Positions 1 through 11,506 of a stretch of 64,000 nucleotides of DNA are shown one piece after another (positions within the stretch are counted from its first letter, which is position 1; each line of letters starts with the position of its first letter). The translations under genes and the position numbers were made by a program. This DNA comes from Durusdinium trenchii (taxonomy: Eukaryota; Sar; Dinophyceae; Suessiales; Symbiodiniaceae). The notes under the pieces were generated by a model. That model was not told where the DNA came from and ran no database searches. It was given only the letters and a program-made list of their open reading frames with translations. The stretch is taken from the NCBI GenBank assembly GCA_963970005.1, contig CAXAMN010002991.1, positions 299,173 to 363,172 of the forward strand, written 5' to 3'.

Positions 1-32
1 CAGCATCAAAGCAGGAGGGCACCATCTCAGGC

Positions 33-3029
33 ATGGCAACCCTCCAACACTCCCTGCACATGCCACTTTCACACAGCGAGCAGAGTTTGCCACCAACACT
101 CACGGATGGATGGCTGCTGATGAAATGGCGTATGTCACTCAGCTCCTGCAATGGTCCACTACGGCCGGGCCGCAGTACTCACCACCAGTCTATTGGGACA
201 TCACCCAATCTGAGTTTGAGGAGTCACCCTTTGGACCCATGGCCATACAAGATCATGGCACCACCTATGTCCCCATCTTGGCGGGGGGATCACTGGTGTG
301 CCCTCGAGGTGATCAAATCCACAGGACAGACGCACAACATCACGGTCGTCACCGTCCAGGTACCACAGCATTTGCACACCAGGATCATTATGATCCTCGC
401 CAGATTCCTGGACATTGCGCCACATCGAATGACGATCATTCACCACAGCTCCAACTGGACCCCACATCTCTGTGGCTGGGAACTCGTCTACAGATGGGCA
501 GGTGATCACCAAGTGCAGAACACCCTGGCGACCACGGACACACACAACCCCATGTCCGAAAACTACCGGGACATGATCGACATTGTGCTGCAATCAGCAG
601 TTGAAGACTGGAATGAGGCTGGAGCGCAAGATGGCCTTGCCCAGTTTGCCTTTCGACTCCGCAGAAATTTCTTCCTTGCCCTTTCGAGGAGAACTTTGAA
701 CAGTGGCCAAATTGCAAACCAGCGAACCCTGCACACAGCATACCCTCCAGGCTACAGGCCACCGATACAAGTCCCTCACCAGGACACACCAGATGAAGAC
801 CAGATCCAACTGCGGATCAACACAAGGCTTCTGCACATACAGCTCAATGTCTCGTGGATGCACTCTGACGAGATTGACTTCATCCTCGAGGGGCCGAGAT
901 CTCTGATACCGGACACACTCTTTTGCCCACCAGCAACATGGATCTCAAACATTGAGACTCTCCATTTCCTTGCAGCACCCACGCCAGTGTACGAGCCGTA
1001 CAGACATATCCTGTGGATCATCGAGACTGAACAACATTGGTTTCAAGCAGAGTGCTACAAGATGCAGCATCAAGCCACACTCTACATCACGGCACCTGCC
1101 GCTTCTTTTGAAGCTCTGCAGCCACTCATCCAGCAGCTTCGCACTGAGCTTGGCTACAATGAGGCCAATTTTGTCGCGCACACCATGCAGCAATACCACC
1201 CAGCTGGCATGTGCGGGCACCAGCTCGTCTTCAACATCTACAACAGACTTGGCATCCAGCTACCAACACTGGCCGTCCAGCAATATGGGGAGCTGCAGGA
1301 AGGAAAACACTCAGCACCAATCGGATACATCACCCAACAGGCAGTTGCACGGTGGCACGGGGCTAATGCACCTCCGCTTTTGGGGGGATTTCGCCCTACA
1401 TGCACGTCACTGGTTCCTTCTCAGAGTCACCAGGAACAAATTTCCTGACACATACATCGCAGCGGGAACGCAAACACCAGCACCAATGGAAGTCACAACG
1501 GCCACTGGGCAGACAAATCCACAACCCAAGGCCCCCCCAGACTAGCCAAGTTGACATCCTGATGCAGCACGACCCATGGCTGCGCAAAGGGCCCAAGCCC
1601 ACCCAATCCAAATGGGAAGATCTGTTGCTTCAAGCACCCATTCCATTTGTTGGCAGTGATGGACAACCTCTGAAGCAAGTGCACAGACTTCAAGTATCAC
1701 AATCCAGAGCGGGAGTTGTCCTCGCTACCAAGACGCATGTCTCAGAGATCCTTCGTGCTTCAGGTAGTCTGGATCTTGCCATCATCATTCCAACCACGGA
1801 TGGATCAAAACCAGCTGGGCTGTTCCAGGATTTCACTGGACCACATGAGATTACAGTTGATGACCCGCTCACTGGCACGGCATACAAAAGGTTCGCACTG
1901 CTTCATGTGGCAGTTGGCAAAGCCACTTACCAGCTTGCCACTCCCAAGCTCAAGATGACAACATCCGCCATCACTGAACTCGTCATCGAAGCGGATTCGC
2001 GACTTATGCCCAAGCAGGACTTTGAAAAAACTTGCGGAACAGCCAATTGCCACCTTCAAGCAGCACCTGCACCAATATGCACCCACGGTCGCAAGCACTG
2101 CCACTTACTACGGGTTGAGGACCAACAAACACCCTGGTGCGCAGAAGGGTGAACAACAAATCCAGTGCGTCGCAAAGGTGCCCCAGTCTGCGAGGAAAGA
2201 GCTCCTGGAGCTCTCCGGACGCACCTTTATGCTCACCAGAGACTTCATCGACCACAAGTAAGTCCCGCAAGCCACCTCAGTCCTGCCCAAATTCTGGGCT
2301 GCCACCATCCAGGATCTTGCTGACATGCGCATCGCTACGCATGGTGTTGAGGGTGCGGCAGGCATCATTGCCACTCGAAGAGGGCTTGCGCTGCGAGTCT
2401 GGGCAAAACAGATTGCAGCTGCCCGAACTGCCCTTCTGCCCACAGATCAGCGCATCACAGATGACAATAGACATGTCATCCCACGAGTCACGATACAAGC
2501 ATCCGGCTGGCCAGCAGGCACCGAAGCACCACAGCTGATCAAATCCACCTTGGATGCCACTGGAGTTGCGGTTGTCCCAACCCGCACGTTCCGTGCGGCA
2601 GGTGTGCATGTGTGGATTTTGACTGCAGAAACTGTTCCCAAGGTGACAAGATTCACTTTGGATGTTGAAGGCACTGTCCACGAGATCCTGCTCCAGCATG
2701 TGACGAACACTACGACCAACACTAAGGGGCAGCCGAAAGGGAAAGGGAAAGGAAAACCCACCTGCATGAGAGCTGATGAGAATCAACCATCCTGGTCTGT
2801 CCAGCAGCCACCTCTACCAGCCAGGAACAAGCAGGAAGAGGAACGACTGTCCCGCCTCGAAACCAGATTCGACCAGCTCGAACAGCGCCAAGCAGGCTTT
2901 GAAACCAGGGTTGAATCCAAGTTCGACCACATATCCGATAGCCTGCGCCAAATCCTCGCGGCAAGCCATCAACGAACCAGAGAAGTCACGGGTGAAACAC
3001 CACCCTCCGAGCTGCAAAAGCAGTCATGA
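33..3029 (+). pseudogene. LINE ORF1, frameshifted
   Basis: The first protein of the LINE, probably a nucleic-acid-binding chaperone by position; its sequence is not one of the familiar ORF1 folds. The coding frame runs from before 33 to about 1387, shifts to the next frame (1388-1531, segment containing HARHWFLLRV), then again (1539-2024, containing DPWLRKGPKP and RAGVVLATKTHVSEIL), and returns to the first frame for 2031-3029. Shifts coincide with a T5G6 run at 1377-1387, a C7 run at 1532-1538 and an A6 run at 2025-2030. A TAA at 2259-2261 interrupts the last part. The C-terminus has a basic Gly/Lys patch (KGQPKGKGKGKP) followed by a charged helical segment rich in RLE/QLE that could form a coiled coil. 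The true start is unknown because the frame is open to the window edge. Confidence 0.8.
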
Positions 3030-3411
3030 GGCCAGGGGGCAACACGCCCGCGTAACCCACAGTTACTCAAGCTCAGCTGGATTTCGTTTGCTGTGGAGCC
3101 CGATGTGGTTCTTCCCTTTCTCTTTCTTGCTCTGTGGGTCTGCTTGTGTGTTGCCGTGCATTGGAGTTTTCTCCCAGGGTTCAGTGCTGCACCCGTCTTT
3201 TGCTTTCTCACACGATCCTCCCGAGGTGTGATCATCTCTGTCCAACTCCCCGGAGTTACTGGATCTTCTCAGTCACTGCCCTTTTCTTGGACTTCTGTGC
3301 GACTTAGCTTCCATCCGGCTCTCGGCCTGCTCAGGCTGCATCATGCCTTTGTTCGTCGGTTTCTTTTGAGCACCTGTTTTTGTTTGGGGTATGAGCCAGT
3401 GAAGAGGTCAT
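3030..3411 (+). other. Linker between LINE ORF1 and ORF2
   Basis: After the ORF1 stop at 3027-3029 there are about 380 bases before the first open frame that leads into the endonuclease. One frame (3093-3632) is open but hydrophobic and low in complexity, and resembles no domain. I treat it as the inter-ORF spacer or a decayed ORF2 N-terminus. Confidence 0.4.
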
Positions 3412-4680
3412 ATGGATCCACGTGGGCGGATCAATGCCAGTCAGGACTCACCAGATTTGAACGTGGTCTCTCGCCACGCCGTGCAGTTGTTCGAAAAAGT
3501 GTGCAACCCCAAGGGTACTGCCAGACTGTGCGGCCTTTCCGGTATTCGTTTTTTTCGCTCCACCGGGGCTTTTGTGTCTTGTCTCATGTGTTTCACCAGC
3601 ATGTCATGCCATTTTGGCACATGTTCTTTTGATGCCACCCTCGGCTATCCGGGCGAAGGGCCTCCACACATGATGACCTTTCGTACTGCGAATATTGGCT
3701 CGATTCAATCCAACCATGAGTGGAAAGCCTGGGGCTCTGACATTATCTGTTTGCAGGAAACCCGAATAGGGAAGAACAACCATCGGTCCGCGACACATGC
3801 CATCCGTGATGCCGGATATGACGTTGTCCTTGGTCAGGTCTTGCCCGGTTTGTTGCACAAGGTTGGTCGGCTGCACACACCGTGCGGTGGAACCGCCATC
3901 CTGGGACCACCATCACAAATCAAGCCCTTTCTTGCTTCGGATGATGCCACGGGTCTGTTCCACACACTTTTGGCTACTAAGAGGGTTGCCATTCCATGGC
4001 TCCAGTTTGCCCAGAAACGGAAGGCCTTGGTTTTCTCCATCTATGCCACCACAGGGGCCTCAAATGATGTGAAAATCCATGCGGAAAATGACCATCTTTT
4101 CGAGGATGTTTTCACTTTGGCCTCGCAGTTTGGATCAATCCCGGTGCTGGTTTCTGGAGACTTCCAAGCCCCTCCGTTGTCATATTCTGCTATTTCCAAA
4201 GCTGTCCACTTTCACAATTGGTATGATCGTCTGTATACGGTGACTCCTGAAGGTGATCCCATGCGTCCCCTCACCTTTTCGAATGATGGTCTCTTTGTTG
4301 GTCAAGGGGAGGGATGCACCTCGATTGATGGCTTCCTTCTCAACCAGCATGCTTTCTTTGCACTCGAAAACTGCCATGTTGTTGAGACCTTCGGGAGGCA
4401 ACATCGACCGGTTGAATGCACTTTCCATTGGGAATCACTTGATGTTGTTGGTTTCACGCTTTGTAAAACTGCTCCACTGGACGTTGAGGGTTTAAAGAAA
4501 GGGCCCATCAATATCACTGCCAAAACTGGCGTGACTCCTTATCAGGAACCTTTACATGAAGGTTGGAATGATGCATGGGAAAGCCGCTATGTCTCGGAAC
4601 CTGAGCCCAATGCAAAGTGGCAGATTGTTAATCAATTTTGCATCCATGAACTCCTTTCCCGGGGGGGCAACTTGGGGTGA
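3412..4680 (+). pseudogene. LINE ORF2 part 1: APE-like endonuclease domain
   Basis: Endonuclease that nicks target DNA to prime reverse transcription. From the Met at 3670 the protein reads TFRTANIGS, then IICLQETRIG with the catalytic Glu, IPVLVSGDFQAPP (the GDF/W-N/Q motif), SIDGFLLN (the late Asp motif) and QHRPVECTF with the terminal His. These are the ordered signature motifs of the exonuclease-endonuclease-phosphatase fold. The frame ends at an apparent stop at 4678, but the protein continues in the next frame from about 4661, where a run of seven G lies. The upstream part (3412-3669) is poorly conserved-looking and may not be translated. Confidence in the domain is high; the start is uncertain. 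Confidence 0.9.
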
Positions 4681-7332
4681 AGGTCCTCGAGAACGTGCGA
4701 AACAGCCGCGTTTCGTTGCCAAATTGGTTTGCCCACCGCAGCATCGAAACCATTGTGCTGCCACACGTTACAGTTCACGACTCCATAAGATCCACCGACA
4801 GTTGGATGAGCTGTTTCTTCGACGTACCAGAGGTTTTTCTTCGGATCAAGATCGCCATGTCTTCAGAGTCACATCCACCAAGCTTATGTTAGGACTTAAG
4901 GACATTAGGGCCCCCTTCTCATGGCCGCATCATGACTTTGTGACCTTTGTCCATATCCAAAGGGCTAAATCCTGGATTCTTGAAGAGATTAATCAGCATT
5001 TTCTGAAGCTTAAAGCCTCTCGTATTAAAACTTGGAAGCACCGAATCCAAGCATCCGCCACTAAAGGGTGTACTTACATTTTTCAGCACCTCAAAAATAA
5101 GCTCACTGATGAACCCGCCAATCTGATTGAAGATGATGAAGGCAACATTTTGTACCAACCTGATAGTGCCCTCGCTCATCTCAACAACAAGTGGGATGAC
5201 ATCTATGCTGCCAATGATGATAAGATTACTCAAGCACACCTGCCGCCTATTGATGCCGCAGCACTGCATCGTGTTGTGCAAAAGCGCAAACCTGCAGCCG
5301 CACCAGGACTGGATGGATGGCGGACCTGTCATTGCCTGTGCATTTTTTTGAACCAGTTGCCAGGTTTTTCAGGTGGATCGAAGAAAATCCTGAAGTTGAA
5401 TTGCCTTTTGGCCTCACAAATGCCAAGCAGATCATTTTGAACAAACCAGGACCATCCAGTGCGATGAACAAGAGGTTGATCACCATTTCGCCTGCACTAT
5501 TGCTCTCGTATACTGGGGCACGTTTTGAGCAACTCCAAGCATGGCAAATGGCCACGATGCCCAGCTGCATCATCGGTGGTGTTAAAGGAAGGACCATGCC
5601 TTCCCTTCACACTGCTTTGCGCCTTGAAATCGACACTGCAAGAACGAATAAGCAGGACCTTGTAGGAATTAAGCTTGACAAAGCTAAATGCTTTGACCGT
5701 TTGATACCGGATTTCACTGCTGCTTTGTTTCTTGCTTTTGGCCTTCCCCAGTTCTTTGTTGGCCTTTTTCACCGCATCTACTCTGGGCTGCGTAGACATC
5801 TAGCCTATAAAGGATGGATAAGCCCCACTAGCACCACAGCCCCAAATGGAGTTGTCCAGGGATGCTCACAGTCCCTCATACCTGCTATCTCTGTACGAGC
5901 ATTTGTCGACGACGCATACCTATGGTGCCACTTGCAGAACATCGCAATTCTCTCCCGGGCTGTGCAGGTCACCCGCCTCTGGGATGAATTGAATGGGCAG
6001 AAACTAAATGATGGCAAGTCATCGATTTGGGGGACCTCTAGATCGGCACGTAAGATTCTTGTGAATACCTTTCAAGGGATGAAACTCGTCCATGCACTGG
6101 ATGCCCTAGGCACACGTATCTATACGTCTGACAGAGATGACTTCCAATTCAGTTCGCAAACCTTGAACCAAGTTTGTTCTGCCATTGAGGCCATAGGTGC
6201 CCTCCCTGTTCCTGTCCGAACCAGAGCACACTTGATAGGAGCCAAGGCCATACCCAAAATCACGTATGGGTCTCACATCTCCAGAACGCCGAAAGCATCC
6301 CTGCAAAAGATTCAAAATGCGGTTGCAAAAGCCTTGTGGCATGGCCGACCTAACATTCGTTCGAAGCATCTCGTCCTCACTTTCTTCGGGCAACCGCACA
6401 GGATCGACCCGTTCATTGCCATGGCTGTCAATTGTTTGATTGATATTTCCCGCTTTTGTTTTGAAACGCCAAGTGCCATCCCAATGCTTCAGGCACTGGT
6501 AGCAAACAGGAGTGCCCCAAAACACTCACTGGCCGCTTCTTTCCAAAAAGCCTGTGAGACGTTAGGTCTGGATGTTGATGAAACTCTTGCCATCAGTTTC
6601 CATGGGTCGAAGCCTTTGCCCCTGGGTTTGGTACCCCCCAAAACCTTGCGTTCATTCCTCAAGCACCTTGCGATTCAAGCTCAGTACCATGCGGTCCAAC
6701 ATGGCAAGCGGAAAGACATTTGCAAACCAAGTGGGCTTCTTGATTTTTCCCTTAGCACGGAGTTCCTCAAGCACCCGACGTTTCAGACCGCCCATTTCCC
6801 TTCGGCAATTTCTCATTTTGAGTCTGTTTTGGTTGGATGCACACTCACGAAAGATAGGTTATTTGCCTCTGGGTGGGCCGAAGATTCTAAATGCCGCTTC
6901 TGTGGCAAAGTCAAGGAAACACTTGCACACATTGTCTTCCAGTGCCAGACGTATCATGCATGGACGTCCAGACCTGTCCTGCATGAGTTTGGAGCAAATT
7001 TCCCTCTTTTGGGAATCTTTGAGCACCCCATTGCGCTTGCCAAGCATCGCATTCGTCAAACTAAGGCCCAAGAGACTCAAGTCGCAGAATTCCGACCTGA
7101 TCTACCTCTTCAAGAGTTCTGGACGGATGGCTCGCTATTGTGGCCTAAGCACTTTTGGGTTGCGACTGCAGCCTTTGCTGTCATTGATGCGGCTGGACAT
7201 GTGGTGATGTCAGGACCGGTTCAGAGCCTCGTCTTAAGCAGTTATGTCCCTGAACTGTTTTTGCAACATGTGAATCTCCGGTTCACATCTACACAGACAA
7301 CAAGACGGTTGTTGATCACTGTGTACAGATGA
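4661..7332 (+). pseudogene. LINE ORF2 part 2: reverse transcriptase and zinc knuckle
   Basis: Copies the element RNA at the nicked target. The pre-RT part occupies 4661-5325 and contains AAAPGLDGWRT, the usual RT finger entry. After a frame change near 5320 the main frame carries GGVKGRTM, motif A LDKAKCFDR (5674-5700), motif B APNGVVQGCSQS (about 5842-5877) and motif C AFVDDAYLW (5899-5925, in place of the more common YADD). Only about ten residues separate motifs B and C, roughly twenty fewer than expected, so a small in-frame deletion is likely. A C-X2-C-X8-H-X4-C knuckle (start CRFCGK, 6892-6945) follows the thumb region. The frame then enters RNase H and is lost at a T5 run (7258-7262), stopping at 7332. 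Confidence 0.92.
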
Positions 7333-8261
7333 TTGCGAAAGACAAGATTGAGGTATCCTGGAGCTGTTTTTCATGGTGGGAAGTGATTTATGAGGTGTGG
7401 TCCTCTCGGAGGAGTATCCACGATCAGCCGCTCAATATTTCGTGGATTCCAGCTCATCAACTTGAGACCACGCCGGAAGATCAGCTGACAGAAGTTGATG
7501 CTCTACGTGCTGGTACTACGGTCAGACACATTGTCCTTAACCGGCGTGCAGACGCTGAAGCCAAGCGACAAGCCTTGCAAGTTTCGCCTGTTAACCCTGA
7601 TATACAGCGAATTCTTCCTGCAGCTGTGAATCTTCATCAAGAGTGGCTTACTAAACTCCATTGCCATCTTGAGACAACAACTGTTTGCAAGAAGGATGAT
7701 GCTCCACAACTCGCCCAGAAGCATGACAAAGGCTCGGAAAGCCTTACTCTGGCCAGTGCTCCCGCGTTCTTCCCAAAATGGGCTTGGAGTGCTTCAATTC
7801 GTGAATATAAGTGGAAGCCCAAAATTCCCTCAAATGTGAAGATGCCGAAGCGCTGGAGGCATTCATTCCACAACTGGCAGCAGATTTGTTCCTTTTTGCA
7901 GACACTAGTGTGGAAGATTCATCCGAATGAAAGCTCTGCGTTCTGTGAGTTTGCGATCGCTTTTCACACGGAAGGGCACAAATTGGATGAACATGTGAAC
8001 CTCACGATGCATGACATTTTCACACAAATCAGGCAATGCTTGCAATGGCTCTCGAAAGACGCATCATGTCAGCCTTTTCCAGGCTCAATGCAGCCAGGGT
8101 ACGCCAAATCGGCAGGCAAAGTTTTGTGCCAAGGCGCTATTGTTGGTGCCTCTTTTTACATGACTGACCGTTCGTTATTCCTTTTGGCCTCGGCATTGCA
8201 TGCCGGGGCTGGCCGCACGACTGAGTCGTGGAAGGCCGCTTTCCCTTCTGTGACGTCCTGA
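7110..8261 (+). pseudogene. LINE ORF2 part 3: RNase H domain and C-terminus, split by a frameshift
   Basis: RNase H removes template RNA during second-strand synthesis. The first catalytic Asp is in FWTDGSLLW (about 7120), still in the RT frame. The rest is in the next frame: PVHIYTDNKTVVDH (about 7282-7320), WIPAHQL (7443) and NRRADAEAKRQA (7541), matching the conserved Asp, the handle region and the terminal Asp/Ala motifs. The change between the two frames lies at the T5 run 7258-7262. From 7580 to 8261 the ORF continues as an unrecognised C-terminal region and ends in TGA at 8259-8261. Confidence 0.88.
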
Positions 8262-8410
8262 CTTTTTGGGGTGGAGCTTTCGCTCTTTGTATAGCTGTAC
8301 ATACATATGCTGCCTGCGTGACGCATATGTCGTTGGCGCGTCTCACAGGACCGCGCAACGAGAGGGTGAGTATGGAATAGTACGTTATATCCATGTTATA
8401 TCATGTTAAT
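8262..8410 (+). other. LINE 3' tail with small hairpin
   Basis: The tail has no A-run. It contains an inverted repeat (acatatgc 8303-8310 / gcatatgt 8323-8330) and ends in a near-tandem motif of the form ttatat-catg (8383-8405). A 3' hairpin plus a short repeat is a common way for non-LTR elements to be recognised by their own reverse transcriptase. The boundary near 8410 is my estimate. Confidence 0.4.
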
Positions 8411-10074
8411 AGCATCAATGGCCCATGGGACTGAAACACTTGCACCCCACGTTGTTGGAAGAACGGACCAACAAAGAGTCGGACCGACCGACTCTGACGT
8501 CGATCTCCACTGGGTCCCCCAAGCGGTCTCCACGGCATCCGGGTCCGGTGATCCCCTGGAGGGCAGGGTTCACGGCACGGCCGGAGCCAGGTCACTCGCT
8601 TCGGTACTCGCTTCGGTACCGTGGACCGGGTTTTCGTGGGTTTTCGGGTGTCAGATCTACATGAACGAGACCCTTAGCTACTACTATAGTATAGCCTCTT
8701 GTTCGCTACATAGTAATGCCAGGAGCTACGTTCGCAGCTTCTTGCTCCGTTCGTAGCGATGCCCTTTGTTTACTAGCTAGATGTGGAACCCGGCTGCCGA
8801 AGTCCAAGACGTTTCAAATCCTCTTTCGGTTACCTTAACTTCAGAGAGCAAAAGATGAGTCTTTGGATGTCTTTGGACTTCTAGAGCTTGATTTGGGTTC
8901 GGACGCACTTGTCCCGACGGACCAGTTGTCCTCCTTGGGGGACCGTTGAACAACACGGAATGTGTGTACGCAGGAGCGAGGAGTGAGGAGGTACACCAAG
9001 TAGCAACGTAAACCCCTTCGCCAAAGCCGAGAAGACCACTGAAGAGTTTGGATGTTGTGACCCATAACCCCTAGAATTATCGTCAAAACAAAGGTTGTTC
9101 AATGATCAAGGCATTCAAAATCAATGGTGGTTGGAAGTCTAGGGACATCCAAGACCCGGTAGGTGGGGAACCTTGCGCAAGATCGCATGCCCAAGGCCGG
9201 AGTGGCTCACATGTTCTGAGACACCGTTGGACGACCAGTCTTAAGTCTTCAAAACGACCATGTCGTGTGTCACATTGTCCCTTCGGTCTTTGGATGTATA
9301 TCTACCAGCTGATCGATTTGAGGGATCCAAAGCCATCAGGGAAGGTTGGACTGGAAGTGACGGTCTGTCTTTGCCACCATCTGCTGCATCGTTTAAACGT
9401 CGTCTGCGTCGGTCTGCGGCGCGTTGCTCGTTCCAGTTCTCAAGCCCAGTGACGCCAACTTCAGCTGCCTCGGTTGCTCGTCCGCCGGAAGAAGACACGA
9501 CCGGAGTTGCTCGTTGGTCGTTCGTGGAAGAAACGAGTGGTGAATAGAAGTCACCTCCCCAGGACCTCTACCCGACTCCAAGAAGTCTCCTCTGCTAGCT
9601 GACTTCCACGTTGCAGGTGGTGACCTGGTCTATTCTGCTGGTCGTCGATGGCTCTTTGAGTTCCATGATAATGGGCGACTGGGGCGACTGGTCCTGGCCG
9701 CCCGTACTAGATCAACTGTGCAGCATGTCAGTCTTTAAAGGCAGAACCTGCTGCATATCGTTGGAAGATCTCGTTTTCTCTTGGAGTGATGAACGACCAC
9801 GGCTCTTCCCACCACTTGTCAACGGTCAACTGTTGTCTTTTTTCGGATGCTGGATGTTCTTGGTTAACCTTCATGGTGAGCACAAACCACTGGATCCGTC
9901 ATGAAAGTCACTCGGATTCCCTGCTTTTCAGATTCTTGCCTTCCCAACAAAAAAAACAAACACACCCCTCCCAATCTGGAGACGGCTTCTGCGTAATTAA
10001 CCGGCTGAGATGATTGATTCGCCCACTGTCTATATACTATATACACCTGAGAAGGGAGGGGACGAAAGCCAGCC
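8411..10074. other. Intergenic, dispersed repeats, no supported gene
   Basis: No ORF here looks like a protein. The segment about 8725-8770 (gctccgttcgtagcgatgcc and onward) recurs in inverted orientation at about 18228-18262 and in degenerate form at 27538-27580, so it belongs to a dispersed family. The phrase aatcaatggtggtt at 9119-9132 recurs near 18942. The remainder shows nothing I can interpret. Confidence 0.5.
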
Positions 10075-10960
10075 CCTGGCTTAGGGGTGCCCTCAGGGCC
10101 CGGGCAAAGACTTGGCGTGCAAGAGGAAGTGATGGAGTAACATCGGGCAAAGATTAATTTCACGGGGTGAAGTTGACATCACAGCTACACTGGTAGGGGT
10201 GTAGAAATTGAAAGTAGAAGACATAGGTTTGGGGGGGGGTGCCCTTTTTCGTCCCGGTTCCGGGGCGATTTGGAAGTGAAAAAGGGCACCCCTCAGGAAG
10301 TGAGGCCTGTTGCGAATCAGTGAGGAAAGACGGTGGTGGGGGTTCATGTGCGAGGCTATGGGCAGGGTAGGTGAGGATATACATATACATATACATAAAC
10401 GCTTGTATGTAGGTAGGTAGAGTGGACACAGAGTAGCCGGAAGTGGTGAGGTTGATATTGGAGCGACTTGAGTGTGCAAGATGAAGTGACAGGCTAACAC
10501 TATGTAAAGAGTACGTTTATGGGGTGAAGTTGGCATCGCAGCTACGCGATAGGCGGTAGAAACAAACGCTATACGGTATAGAATTAAAAGGGGGGGTGCC
10601 CTTTTTCGTGCTGATTCAGGAGTGTTTTGGAGGTGAAAAAAGGGCACCCTCAAAGATTTTATGTGAGTTCGTCAGCTGCGTTTTGGTAATGAGTGACCAG
10701 AGACGGTTGTGGGCGAGGCTATCGGTAGGCTTTCGTGAGAGTGGACAAGGAGGAGCTGGAAGTGGTGAAGTGGATATGGCCGTCAGTCGAGAAAGAATGG
10801 AAATAGAGAGCAGAATAGAGAGGGATGGGTCCCCCTTGGCATCTCGATGTCGGGGCGTTGTGGAAGGGAAAAAAGGGCATTCTTGTAGTCTGGGGAAGGC
10901 TGGGTATGGTGTGCTGGTCTATGTTTCAAGTGAGTTGACGGCTGGCTTTCGTGATTAGAT
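10075..10960. repeat. 357-bp tandem repeat, about 2.4 copies, each with a hairpin
   Basis: Two full units and a degraded third can be followed by shared landmarks: ggggtgaagtt at 10164 and 10521, and ggtgccctttttcg at about 10238 and 10595, both 357 apart. Each unit contains an inverted repeat: 10236-10250 with 10278-10292 is a perfect 15-bp stem around a 27-base loop; 10594-10607 with 10635-10649 has one bulged A. The third unit (from about 10750) keeps only the right arm (aaaaaagggcat, about 10870). Units differ by many substitutions, so the array is old. Confidence 0.75.
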
Positions 10961-11178
10961 ATCCCCTTGTTCTCATTTAAGCTTGGAATGTAGTTTGGAA
11001 CGTTATGGTTTGAGAGCGGGGGACTGTGAGAGTGCAGTTGTTTAATTGTGTCTTTAAAAAAGTGTTTGGAATCGTTTGATGCTCAAGATATGCAAAGATG
11101 CTTGTTTTCACTCTAGGGCAGAAGATACCACTCTACTCTAAAAAGAAATTCTAAATATTAGCTCTCACGTCTTCACCT

Positions 11179-11451
11179 TCATGGCATGGAGCACTTGTAC
11201 GGGTTAGATTTCTTGCGCGTCTTGGCAGACGAGGTAGGACGAAGGTAGCCGGTCTTGTTCTTGGCGATTGCTTCATTGTGCCTTTTTGCCATATTGAGAA
11301 GAAAGAACTTGTGACGGTTGGCCTTCATATCATTCATAATGGCAGCAAAATTGCGGAACCAAGCGAAGACTTGCTCACAAATGCTAGTGTTCTCCTTGGC
11401 AATGCAAGCTCGTAGCTTGCGCTTGACGCCTAAGGGAAGCAGACGGTTCAT
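11179..11451 (-). CDS. C-terminal fragment, possibly transposase-derived
   Basis: A short minus-strand ORF ending in TAG-type stop at 11179. It reads ENTSICEQVFAWFRNFAAI, then KANRHKFFLLNMAKRHNEA and a basic tail. The pattern of an acidic Glu/Asn, a Trp/Phe helix and a KFFLL helix recalls the C-termini of DDE transposases in protists, but I cannot name the family. A pyrimidine-rich stretch ending in AG just inside the ORF (about 11428) suggests that it is a terminal exon rather than a complete gene. It probably belongs with the broken coding region immediately upstream on the same strand (11507-12480). Confidence 0.35.
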   Translation of the reverse strand: MNRLLPLGVKRKLRACIAKENTSICEQVFAWFRNFAAIMNDMKANRHKFFLLNMAKRHNEAIAKNKTGYLRPTSSAKTRKKSNPYKCSMP

Positions 11452-11506
11452 GAATAAGATGTTTTTTTAAGTGGCATTAAATATAGAATTTTGCAGGATA
11501 CAGCAC

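Larger units (their letters stand above)
1..8410 (+). mobile_element. Decayed non-LTR retrotransposon (LINE) with APE endonuclease, RT and RNase H
   Basis: One element fills the left end of the window; its 5' end lies outside or at the border. In order it carries ORF1 (to 3029), a linker, an apurinic-type endonuclease, a reverse transcriptase, a CCHC zinc knuckle and an RNase H domain ending at 8261, then a short 3' tail. This order is that of APE-type LINEs with RNase H, which are abundant in Symbiodiniaceae genomes. The reading frame changes at about 1382, 1532, 2025, 4661, 5320 and 7258, and an in-frame TAA sits at 2259-2261. Five of the six changes fall on mononucleotide runs of five or more. 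The copy cannot encode intact proteins as assembled. It is a recent insertion or a copy with sequencing indels, since the protein motifs are otherwise well preserved. No target-site duplication can be tested because the 5' end is not visible. Confidence 0.93.
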
